From Gadus chalcogrammus (lineage: Eukaryota > Chordata > Actinopteri > Gadiformes > Gadidae): a DNA stretch of 64,000 nucleotides. The position numbers and the translations under genes were made by a program. Shown one piece after another: positions 48,501 through 61,084 of this stretch (position 1 is its first letter; each line of letters starts with the position of its first letter). The notes under the pieces are model-generated. The model was not told the DNA's origin and searched no databases. It saw only the letters and a list, made by a program, of their open reading frames with translations. The stretch is from the NCBI RefSeq assembly GCF_026213295.1, contig NC_079423.1, forward strand, positions 271,376 to 335,375, in the 5' to 3' direction.

Positions 48501-48971
48501 GTTCCAAGACGTTCCCAGTGCCTTTAGTGTCTTCAACCTCCTCCCAGACGTTTCCAGTGCCTTCAGTGTCTTCCACCTCTTCCCAGAAGGTCCCAGTGCC
48601 TCTAGTGCCTTCCACCTCTTCCCAGAAGGTCCCAGTGCCTCTAGTGCCTTCCACCTCTTCCCAGAAAGTCCCAGTGCCTCTAGTGCCTTCCACCTCTTCC
48701 CAGAAGGTCCCAGTGCCTCTAGTGCCTTCCACCTCTTCCCAGAAGGTTCCAGTGCCTTCAGTGTCAAACCATGTTCCCAGACGTTCCCATGTCCTAACGC
48801 GTTTGTCTGTTCCCACAGACCGCCCACCCGTCCTACGGCACTCAGGACTCCGGGGACAACGTCCCCCTGACAGAGATGCATACGCACAAGGACTGCCTCT
48901 TCGACAACATGAGCGACTCTGTCCACGACGCTCACACACACACCATCTACTACAACCTCTGCCAAGTATGA
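42553..48971 (+). CDS. EAAT5-like excitatory amino acid transporter (SLC1A7/SLC1A8 group), 11 exons
   Basis: Exons: 42553-42792, 43860-43939, 44183-44398, 45537-45579, 45827-46034, 46136-46235, 46517-46750, 47120-47314, 47429-47563, 47845-47947, 48819-48971. All are GT-AG with consistent phases, 1707 nt, 568 aa (human EAAT5 560). The family are trimeric plasma-membrane Na+/H+/K+-coupled glutamate transporters with chloride conductance; EAAT5 acts in retina. Visible: TM1 ([19 protein letters not shown]), [12 protein letters not shown], the HP1 serine motif [10 protein letters not shown] (residues about 372-381), NMDGT (407-411) and HP2 [48 protein letters not shown] and CRKDF point to EAAT5 rather than EAAT4 (SLC1A6). 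The C-terminus ends NLCQV, not the S/T-X-V type PDZ ligand of human EAAT5. Assignment among fish slc1a7a, slc1a7b and slc1a8 is open. Confidence 0.93.
42793..42960. repeat. 31-bp minisatellite carrying the transporter exon 1 donor
   Basis: The real donor CAG|GTAGGACTGCAGG (GT at 42793) is repeated with GT at 42824, 42855, 42886 and 42934. Units are CCCAGGTAGGACTGCAGGGG plus GGCTTAGGACC. The 31-base length would shift the frame at each step. Confidence 0.9.
42961..43859. other. Transporter intron 1, single-copy
   Basis: About 900 bases of mostly unique intron. A short imperfect stretch based on TTAGCATGTTAGGATAC lies at 43625-43790. No exon or mobile element is recognised. Confidence 0.6.
44399..45490. 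repeat. (TACTACTGCAGTAC)n minisatellite, transporter intron 3, with donor copies
   Basis: Over 1 kb of TACTACTGCAGTACTGCTGC units. The intron opens GTACTACTGCAG, so the donor belongs to the array. Extended copies of the exon end plus donor (GACCTCATCAG|GTACTAC) recur with GT at 45042, 45188 and 45300. The 329-aa open frame through it ([11 protein letters not shown]...) is mostly repeat. Confidence 0.92.
45590..45775. repeat. Minisatellite CTGGACCTCATAAA, transporter intron 4
   Basis: About eleven units of 14-17 bases (CTGGACCTCTTAAATA, CTGGACCTCATAAAC). Shorter runs of the same unit lie in intron 2 at 43965-44060. Confidence 0.88.
46325..46512. repeat. 38-40-bp minisatellite before transporter exon 7
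   Basis: Four to five units with GGGTCTGTTGGACCGGTCCA and CCTCCCTCTGACC, ending where GAGGGGTCTGTCCCAG forms the exon 7 acceptor (exon start 46517). The acceptor is the edge of the last, modified unit. Confidence 0.88.
46751..46790 (+). repeat. Tandem duplication of the transporter exon 7 donor
   Basis: The exon end CCCTGGCAACCTCCTCCAG|GTAGG is followed by a second copy ending ACCTCCTCCAG|GTAAGAG, with GT at 46790, 39 bases downstream. The second donor (GTAAGA) matches consensus better than the first (GTAGGT). Extension is a multiple of three but brings in TAG at once. Confidence 0.88.
47580..47844. repeat. Transporter intron 9: CCCTAAC and TGTACTGTG repeats with an acceptor copy
   Basis: Short CCTAACCCTAAC runs (47610-47665), three GGTTTGGGCCCT units, and TAGTGTACTGTAC units. 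CTGGTCCAGGGACCG at about 47778 duplicates the real exon 10 acceptor (CTGGTCCAG|GGACCG, exon start 47845). Confidence 0.8.
47948..48818. repeat. Transporter intron 10: CCCCTAAC run and 39-bp minisatellite
   Basis: 47975-48180 has degenerate CCCCTAACCCCCTAA units. 48210-48780 has about 14 units of 30-39 bases (TTCCCAGAAGGTCCCAGTGC plus CTCTAGTGCCTTCCACCTC). The pyrimidine-rich CTTCCCAG|A in each unit resembles the genuine acceptor TGTTCCCACAG|A of exon 11. Confidence 0.88.
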
Positions 48972-49029
48972 CCCAGGACCCTGGAGTTCTCCTGGTGGGC
49001 CGTATGGACGGGCTGGACTGGTTGACAGT

Positions 49030-49220
49030 GGTCCACTGACCTACAGGACACACTGAGCTGGTGGTCCACTGACCTACAGGACACACTGAGCTGGTGGTCC
49101 ACTGACCTACAGGACACACTGTGCTGGTGGTCCACTGACCTACAGGACACACTGAGCTGGTGGTCCACTGACCTACAGGACACACTGAGCTGGTGGTCCA
49201 CTGACCTACAGGACACACTC
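49030..49220. repeat. 33-bp minisatellite after the transporter stop codon
   Basis: Six near-perfect units containing GTGGTCCACTGACCTACAGG and ACACACTGAGCTG, about 60 bases downstream of the stop and so probably in the 3'UTR. Confidence 0.93.
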
Positions 49221-49439
49221 ATTGGTATTCTGTTGAGTAAATGAAAGCCCCATAAAGCCCAATCATGAAGGACCTGTCTGCACTTGGCAGATTTCTTCAG
49301 TGCATATTATTAATACCACAATTACAGAAAGATGACAACCTTAACTACTGATAACTGATCAGAAAACAACCGTTCTACTGGGAGGGTGAGATTATGGTGC
49401 TGCCAAGTGAGGCCAGGACCCTCTTACTGACAGACCCAG

Positions 49440-50145
49440 AGTGGAGATGACCAGAGTAGAGTTGACCAGAGTAGAGATGACCAGAGTGGAGATGACCAGA
49501 GTGGAGATGACCAGAGTGGAGATGACCAGAGTGGAGATGACCAGAGTAGAGTTGACCAGAGTGGAGATGACCAGAGTAGAGTTGACCAGAGTGGAGATGA
49601 CCAGAGTGGAGATGACCAGAGTGGAGTTGACCAGAGTGGAGATGACCAGAGTAGAGTTGACCAGAGTAGAGTTGACCAGAGTAGAGTTGACCAGAGTAGA
49701 GTTGACAGAGTAGAGTTGACCAGAGTGGAGATGACCAGAGTGGAGATGACCAGAGTGGAGATGACCAGAGTGGAGCTTCTACAGACCAGTGTTCCTGGTG
49801 GCGAGTGTTCCTGGTGACTAATAGGACCAGTGTCCCCAGTGACTAATAGGACCAGTGTCCCCAGTGACTGATAGGACCAGTGTCCCCAGTGACTGATAGG
49901 ACCAGTGTCCCCAGTGACCGATGGGACCAGGGTTCCTGGTGACTGTTAGGACCAGTGTCCCCGGTGACTGATAGGACCAGTGTTCCTGGTGACTGTTAGG
50001 ACCAGTGTCCCCGGTGACTGATAGGACCAGTGTCCCCAGTCACTGATGGGACCAGTGTTCCCATTGACCGATAGGACCAGTGTTCCCAGTGACTAATAGG
50101 ACCAGTGTTCCCAGTGACTAATAGGACCAGTGTCCCCAGTGACTG
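49440..50145. repeat. 15-bp GAGTGGAGATGACCA array and GACCAGTGTCCCCAGTGACTG array
   Basis: 49440-49780: about 22 copies of a 15-base unit. 49785-50145: about 14 copies of a 25-base unit containing GGACCAGTGTCCCCAGTGAC. Both are downstream of the transporter gene. Confidence 0.92.
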
Positions 50146-51110
50146 CTGGCTTCAGTAACGTCAGATCTCAAGTGCTCTTCCCCAAGCAGACCCCCTCCTG
50201 TCTCATGGCATGCAGGCGTGCCTCCTTGTTGACTTGTTGTGGGCTCCTAATCCATGTGCATTACTGTGTTGTTGAGCCCGGATTAGCGTACGCTGTGATG
50301 ATCTACCAGCTCACCTCCTCCTCCGGTCAGCTGACCGGCCAGGTGCTGCCATGGATTATCCACCGGACGTCTTGTGTGTCCTCCCACAAAAACAATGTTT
50401 ACTGTCAACATCTGTGGCACCTGTAGAGCCCATATCGAGCTGTCCAATGTTTTTCTTTCTAACATTAAATGAAACATCCTGTTGGAGGCATTTTTGTTTA
50501 TCCTTTCATTTGTGCAAAAATGTTTACTTCTAATACTAGGAGCTTTAGTATAACGCTATGGTGCTTATTTTCTGTGGCATTTCAACTGTTTGCAGTGGAC
50601 TTCTAGACCTGGGGCCGTCCTTACGCTGAGAGGGTTACTTGCATTAAGCCACCCTGGCTAACTAGCTTATCAGTCTTAGCCGTTCTCGCTCTGTTAGCTA
50701 TGTTAGCTGTATTAGCTGTTGACTAGCTGTCATCCAAGCACTGTTGGCTGCACTAGCTCGTCTCGCCATATTAGCTGACCTGCTATCCTAGCTGTAATAG
50801 CTGTCCTATCTGTTTTTACTGTACTCTGTTAGCTGTACTAGCTCTGTTAGCTGTAATAAACCTGTTAGCTGGACTTCCTTTCTCCACATTTCTGTCCATC
50901 TCGTTGGCCAGTAGACAACCTCAGGAATGCTCCCGTAGCATGTCACCCCGTCACCCGTCATGTGTCTGTATAGAGTCGGGTCCCAGGTGAACCAGAACTT
51001 CTGCTGTGCCCATCAGCCAGGAGACGGTTTCATAACGGTGGCCTTCTGCTTCTTCATATCTGACTTTATCCCTCCTTTATGGGTTTGGGGGTCCCTGTCC
51101 TTAAGACCCA
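50146..51110. other. Unique intergenic region with candidate poly(A) signals
   Basis: Single-copy sequence with no supported ORF. Plus-strand ATTAAA (50464-50469) and AATAAA (50855-50860) could terminate a long transporter 3'UTR, but this is unproven. 50680-50880 contains a loose TTAGCTGTA repeat. Confidence 0.4.
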
Positions 51111-51114
51111 TTAA

Positions 51115-52265
51115 CAACCTACAGACCAGGACCAGAGACCCTACAGACCGGGACCACCAGAGACCCTACAGACCAGGACCAGAGACACTACAGACCAGGA
51201 CCAGAGACCCTACAGACCGGGACCAGAGACCCTACAGACCGGGACCACCAGAGACCCTACAGACCAGGACCAGAGACCCTACAGACCGGGCACCCGGAGA
51301 CCTACAGACCAGGACCAGAGAACTACGACCTGGGAACAGAGACCCTACAGCAGGGACCACAGAGACCATACCAGAACAGGACCAGGACCCTACGACTTCC
51401 CCCCCCGGGACCACCTAGAGCGCACCCCCCTTGTGACCAGACAGAGACCCCTACAGACCAGGACAGGACCCTACAGACCGGACAGAGACCCTACAGACGG
51501 GACCACCAGATGGACCCCTACAGACCAGGACCACCAGAGACCCTACAGACCGGGACCAGAGACCCTACAGACCGGGACCAGAGACCCTACAGACCGGGAC
51601 CAGAGACCCTACAGACCGGGACCACCAGAGACCCTACAGACCGGGACCACCAGAGACCCTACAGACCGGGACCACCAGAGACCCTACAGACCGGGACCAC
51701 CAGAGACCCTACAGACCCCCCGGGACCACCAGCGAGGACCATACCAGACCGGATCCACCAGCGTAACCTACACGGCCACCGGGACCACCAAGAGACCCTA
51801 CAGACCGGGACACCACCGACCCTACAGACCGGGATCCAGAGACCCACATAGGCACCCTGGAACCACCAGCCGACCCTTAACTAGGACACCGGGACCAGAG
51901 ACCCTACAGACCAGGACCACCAGAGACCCTACAGACCAGAGACCCTACAGACCAGGACCAGAGACCCTACAGACCGGGACCACCAGAGACCCTACAGACC
52001 GGGACCAGAGACCCTACCAGCCGGGCCCACCGGAGACCACTACAGCGGGAACCCACCAGAGACCCTACAGCATCCAGAGACCTTACAGACCGGGTACCAG
52101 TAGACAAGCCCCCTATCACAGACCACGGCCCACCAGAGACCCTACAGACCGGGACCAGAGACCCTACAGACCAGGACCACCAGAGACCCTACAGACCGGG
52201 ACCAGAGACCCTACAGACCAGGACCAGAGACCCTACAGACCGGGACCACCAGAGACCCTACAGAC
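51115..52265. repeat. ACCAGAGACCCTACAGACCGGG minisatellite
   Basis: About 50 units of 21-24 bases. At 51290-51480 and 51710-52120 the units carry many scattered one-base gains and losses, unlike the clean units around them. This looks like sequencing or assembly error. Confidence 0.9.
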
Positions 52266-52269
52266 CACA

Positions 52270-52685
52270 GCTAAAGAAGCTATCTCTGTAGCTCTAGAGG
52301 TGAGCTAAGAAAGCTATCTCTGTACGCTCTAGGGGGGTGAGCTAAAGAAGCTATCTCTGTAGCTCTAGAGGTGAGCTAAAGAAGCTATCTCTGTAGCTCT
52401 AGAGGTGAGCTAAAGAAGCTATCTCTGTAGCTCTAGAGGTGAGCTAAAGAAGCTATCTCTGTAGCTCTAGAGGTGAGCTAAAGAAGCTATCTCTGTAGCT
52501 CTAGAGGTGAGCTTAAGAAGCTATCTCTGTAGCTCTAGGGGTGAGCTAAAGAAGCTATCTCTGTAGCTCTAGGGGTGAGCTAAAGAACCTACCTCTGTAG
52601 CTCTAGGGGTGAGCTAAAGAAGCTATCTCTGTAGCTCTAGGGGTGAGCTATAGAGATATCTCCGAGCTCTAGAGGTAAGCTTAGG
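52270..52685. repeat. 34-bp minisatellite, GCTAAAGAAGCTATCTCTGTAGCTC
   Basis: About twelve units, closely related to the array at 53170-54385 (GAGCTAAAGGTGCTATCTCA), which it joins across an AT-rich block. Confidence 0.92.
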
Positions 52686-53155
52686 CACCTACTAATACTA
52701 TACATCTATATAATATACTATCTATATACTATATAATACTAAACTATCTATATACTATATAATACTAAACTATATATATACTATATATATATATACTATA
52801 TAACACTAAACTATATATATACTATATAATGCGAACCCTAGTATATACTATATATGCTAAACTATTTTATATCACTATATAATCCACCTCACTATAGCTA
52901 TTAACTATATACTACTAAACCTATCTTTACTTAAACCTAAACATTATATACTATATATACTAAACTATCGATATACTATATATACTAAACTATCATCTAC
53001 TATATAATAATGGAACTATCGATATTCTATCTAATACTGAAAGATCTATATATAATACTAATAATACTAAACTATCTATATACTATATAATACCAAACTA
53101 TATATATATATATATACTATATAATACAAAACTATATATATACTATACTACCCCA
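52686..53155. repeat. AT-rich TATATACTATATAATACTAAAC repeat
   Basis: Degenerate AT-rich units of about 20-25 bases. No gene. Confidence 0.88.
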
Positions 53156-53164
53156 CTGGTCTCA

Positions 53165-54390
53165 CTGGTCTTCATCACTAGAGGCTAAGAGAGCTAAAGG
53201 TGCTATCTCATTAGCTGGGGTGAGCTAAAAAAAAAAAAGGTACTATCTCGTTAGCTTTAAAAGTGAGCTAAAGTTGCTATATCAGTAGCTGGGGTGAGCT
53301 AAAGGTGCTATATCAGTAGCTCTGGGTGAGCTAAAGATGCTATCATTAGCTCGGGTGAGCTAAAGGTGCTATCTCATTAGGGTTAGGTGAGCTAAAGGGG
53401 CTATCTCATTAGCTAGGGTGAGCTAAAGGTGCTATCTCATTAGCTGGGGTGAGCTAAAGGTGCTATCTCATTAGCTGGGTTGAGCTAAAGGTGCTATCTC
53501 ATTAGCTGGGGTGAGCTAAAGGTGCTATCTCATTAGCTGGGGTGAGCTAAAGGTGCTATCTCAGTAGCTCTGGGTGAGTACTAAAGGTGCTATCTCATTA
53601 GCTTGGGTGAGCTAAACAGGTTATCTCATTAGCTAGGGTGAGCTAAAGTTGCGATCTCATTAGCTGGGGTGAGCTAAAGATGCTATCTCATTAGCTGGGG
53701 TGAGCTAAAGACGCTATCAAATTAGCTAGGCTAAAGGTGCTATCTCATTAGCTTGGGTGAGCTAAAGGTGCTATCTCATTAGCTTGGGTGAGCTAAACGG
53801 GCTATCTCATTAGCTAGGGTGAGCTAAAGATGCTATCTCATTAGCTGGGTTGAGCCAAAGGTGCTATCTCATTAGCTGGGGTTAGCTAAAGGTGCTAACT
53901 CATTAGCTGGGATGAGCTAAAGGTGCTATCTCATTAGCTGGGGTGAGCTAAAGGTGCTATCTCAGTAGCTCTGGGGTGAGCTAAAGGTGCTATCTCATTA
54001 GCTGGGGTGAGCTTAAGGTGCTATCTTATTAGCTTGGGTGAGCTAAAGGTGCTATCTCATTAGCTGGGTGAGCTTAAGGTCATCTCCATAGCTGGGGTGA
54101 GCTAAAGGTGCTATCTCAGTAGCTCTGGGGTGAGCTAAAGGTACTATCTCATTAGTTTACGTCAGCTAAAGGTGCTATCTCATTAGCTGGGGTGAGCTAA
54201 CTGTGCTATCTCAGTAGCTGGGTTGAGCTAAAGGTACTATCTCATTAGCTGGGATGAGCTAAAGGTGCTATCTCATTACTGGGCTGGCTAAAGGTGCTAT
54301 GTCAGTAGCTATGAAGTGAGCTAAAGGTGCTATCTCAGTAGCTGGGGTTAGCTAAAGGTGCTATCTCAATAGCTGGTGTGAGGTGTAGGA
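53165..54390. repeat. 33-bp minisatellite, GAGCTAAAGGTGCTATCTCATTAGCTGGGGT
   Basis: About 37 units over 1.2 kb with moderate divergence. No stop-free frame and no gene. Confidence 0.92.
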
Positions 54391-54484
54391 CCATCTACTG
54401 GAGACAGTTTGCCTTGAAGTCGCTCATCCTAAATATGTCTGACGTGCTGACCTGTTAACGTGTAACAAAGTGTTAATAACAATC

Positions 54485-54490
54485 TTTATT
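54485..54490 (-). promoter_or_regulatory. Candidate poly(A) signal for the minus-strand gene
   Basis: Minus-strand AATAAA (plus TTTATT) in a unique AT-rich block (54390-54890) about 310 bases beyond the candidate stop codon at 54802-54800. Confidence 0.4.
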
Positions 54491-54799
54491 AACACTTCTC
54501 TCACTCATTAACAAAAACACAGACACATGTTAAAAAGCTGAGTGGATGAGAGCATAAAGTACGTAAATGTGATTCATTTCAGTCCCTTTTGATGGATGGG
54601 GTAACTCTTATCGTCTGGACTTGTCACATCATGATGCTTTTACAGAAACATTTCAATAACACATATTCCAATCATAAAATCAATGATTCGAATTAGATTT
54701 TAACATCATCTGCACGATTCATCTCTGGTTGTGATTCAATGTTGGATTTCAGCGAAGAACCTGCTGGATTTACAACATTTCTACTAGTATTTCTACTGG

Positions 54800-58499
<3,700 letters not shown>

Positions 58500-58870
58500 G
58501 ACCGCTCACCTGGTCCTCTACTGGTCCTCAGATGGTCCTCAGATGGTCCTCAGATGGTCCTCAGCTAGTCTGGTCCTCAGCTGGTCCTCACCTGGTCTTC
58601 AGATGGTCCTCAGATGGTCCTCAGATGGTCCTCAGATGGTCTTCAGCTGGTCCTCAGATGGTCTTCAGCTGGTCTTCAGATGGTCCTCAGATGGTCCTCA
58701 GATGGTCTGGTCTTCAGATGGTCCTCAGATGGTCCTCAGATGGTCTGGTCTTCAGATGGTCTGGTCTTCAGCTGGTCTGGTCTTCAGCTGGTCTGGTCTT
58801 CAGCTGGGCCTTAGATGGTCTTCAGCTGGTCTGGTCTTCAGCTGGCCTGGTCTTCAGCTGGGCCTCGGAT
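58500..58870. repeat. 11-bp minisatellite TGGTCCTCAGA upstream of the type II protein ATG
   Basis: About 32 units (TGGTCCTCAGA, TGGTCTTCAGC) starting within 10 bases of the start codon on the 5' side, so the 5'UTR or promoter of that gene is made of repeat. Confidence 0.92.
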
Positions 58871-59225
58871 AGCTGCTGGTAGCTTGGTGCAGCTGGTCGC
58901 CAGCTGGTCACTAGTTTACAGTAGCTGGTCTCTAACTTGGTGTAGCTAGTCTCCTGCTGGTCATTAGTTAGCAGTAGCTGGTCTCTAACTTGGTGTAGCT
59001 AGTCTCCTGCTGGTCATTAGTTAGCAGTAGCTGGTAGGTAGTGGTCTCTTGGTGTAGCTAGTCTCCAGCTGGTCACTAGTTAGCAGTAGCTGGTCTCTAA
59101 CTTGGTGTAGCTAGTCTCCTGCTGGTCATTAGTTTGCAGTAGCTGGTAGGTAGTGGTCTCTTGGTGTAGCTAGTCTCCAGCTGGTCACTAGTTAGCCGTA
59201 GCTGGTAGGTAGTGGTCTCTCGGTT
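58871..59225. repeat. 50-60-bp minisatellite, CTAACTTGGTGTAGCTAGTCTCC
   Basis: Six to seven longer units with AGTAGCTGGTCTCTAACTTG and GCTGGTCATTAGTT. 59226-59530 is unique with a short GT-rich stretch and no gene. Confidence 0.88.
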
Positions 59226-59529
59226 TATCTGGGGTCGTGCTTCTCTCTCTGAAGGCAGAACCGACTGACATTCACCTCAGAGGAAAGGGGAGGTATCAAT
59301 CTTACTGTCCAACCAATCAGGTCCCCTATCTTCCTTAACCCCGCCCCCCTCCCCCCCCACTCACACACAAATACTAACTTGTAATGAAAGCTAGATGTGC
59401 AACATCGTTTCCAGTGTGTGTGTCCCAATTGTGTGTGTGTGTGTATTTATTTATGTGTGTGCGTGGTTGTGGTTGTGCTTTTAGCGAACAGTAAGTTTTC
59501 TGTTTCTGATTCTTACAAGTGGAACCTTG

Positions 59530-59839
59530 GAGAGAGAGGGAGAGAGGGAGAAGGAGAGAGGGAGGGAAAGGGGGAGGGGGAGGGAGGGAGGGAAAGGGGG
59601 AGGGAGGGAGGGAGGGAGGGAGGGAGAGTGGGAGGAGAGAGAGGGATAGAGAGAGGGAGAGGGATAGAGAGAGGGAGAGGGAGAGACAGGGCGAGAGAGA
59701 GAGGGAGAGAGAGGGGGAGAGACAGAGAGGGAGGTGGAGAGAGGGAGAGGAGAGGAGAGGAGAGAGGGAGGAGGGAGGGAGAGAGAGAGGAGAGAGGAGA
59801 GGGAGGGAGGGAGTGAGAGAGAGAGATGAGAGAGGAGGC

Positions 59840-59878
<39 letters not shown>

Positions 59879-60090
59879 GGCGGGAGAGAGGGAGGGGGAG
59901 AGAGCGGGAGAGAGGGAGGGGGATAGAGAGAGGGGTTGATAGAGAGAGAGAGAGAGGGAGGTGGAGGTGGAGAGAGGGAGAGAGCGGGAGAGAGGGAGAG
60001 AGGGAGAGAGAGAGAGAGAGAGAGGGAGAGGGGGAGAGAGCGGGAGAGAGGGAGGGGGGAGATGTTGAGGGAAGGAGGGAGGGAGAGAGA
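59530..60090. repeat. (GGGA)n/(GA)n purine tract
   Basis: 560 bases of purine-rich microsatellite. Open frames (SLSLPLSPS..., RERERE...) are artefacts. Confidence 0.92.
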
Positions 60091-60354
60091 GTAATGCAGC
60101 TCCCAACCACCTGAGCGTTACTCCGTTACAATCCTTCACACACCAGTGGGTAAAACATGATCTAAACACAGTGACCTCGAGTGAACCCCTCTGGTGGTCG
60201 TACATGGTATGACTCTCAGTAGTCACCACGTGAAGGAGGGTGGAGCCGTCCAGATGAGCTGAGTGGAGACTGGTGCACTCTGGGTAGTGTAGTGTTGGTA
60301 GGGAGAGGAGGAGCATCTGTCAGTGCAGCTGCTGTTGTTACATTGAGGGGATTT

Positions 60355-60552
60355 TGCTGAAATTTTTATCCAAAGCAACTTGCATCTGTTCATTCCCCCC
60401 GCGGCGGAGTCGACCCCCCAGGGCGATAGCCAGCAGGTCAACGGCGTCTCTCTCAGGGACACCTCCACACTCGGCTAGGAGGAGCTGGGGATCAAACCAG
60501 GGACCTTCAGGTTACCAGCCGACCCGCCCGACCACCTGAGCTACTGCCGCCC
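60355..60552 (-). mobile_element. tRNA-derived SINE, minus strand
   Basis: Minus strand begins GGCGGCAGTAGCTCAGGTGG (A box), has B box GGTTTGATCCCC, the same CTCCTCCTAGCCGAGTGTGG body as the other two copies, and a tail TTGCTTTGGATAAAAATT. Same family as 9933-10216 and 33225-33424. Confidence 0.78.
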
Positions 60553-60564
60553 AGTAGCTGTTGT

Positions 60565-61072
60565 GTCTCCACCGGACCAGGTCTCCACCGGACCAGGTCT
60601 CCACCGGACCAGGTCTCCACCGGACCAGGTCTCCACCGGACCGGCAGGATCCAGGTCTCCACCGGACCAGGTCTCCACCGGACCGGCAGGGTCCAGGTCT
60701 CCACCGGACCAGGTCTCCACCAGACCGGCAGGGTCCAGGTCTCCAGTGGACCGGGAGGGTCCAGGTCTCCAGTGGACCGGGAGGGTCCAGGTCTTCAGTG
60801 GACCGGGAGGGTCCAGGTCTCCAGTGGACCGGGAGGGTCCAGGTCTCCAACGGACCGGCAGGGTCCAGGTCTCCAGTGGACCGGGAGGGTCCAGGTCTCT
60901 AGTGGACCGGGAGGGTCCAGGTCTCCAGTGGACCGGGAGGGTCCAGGTCTCCAGTGGACCGGGAGGGTCCAGGTCTCTAGTGGACCGGGAGGGTCCAGGT
61001 CTCTAGTGGACCGGGAGGGTCCAGGTCTCCAGTGGACCGGGAGGGTCCAGGTCTCCAGTGGACCGGGAGGTG
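60565..61072. repeat. 24-bp minisatellite, GGACCGGGAGGGTCCAGGTCTCCAGT
   Basis: About 23 units (GTCCACCGGACCAG type, then GGTCCAGGTCTCCAGTGGAC) ending about 15 bases before the ATG of the Ig gene. Confidence 0.92.
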
Positions 61073-61084
61073 GTCTGTCTCTTC

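Noticed and set aside
42553..48971. Assignment as SLC1A6 (EAAT4)
   Set aside because: SLC1A6 lies on human chromosome 19 like SGTA, but residues such as [18 protein letters not shown] and CRKDF fit EAAT5 better.
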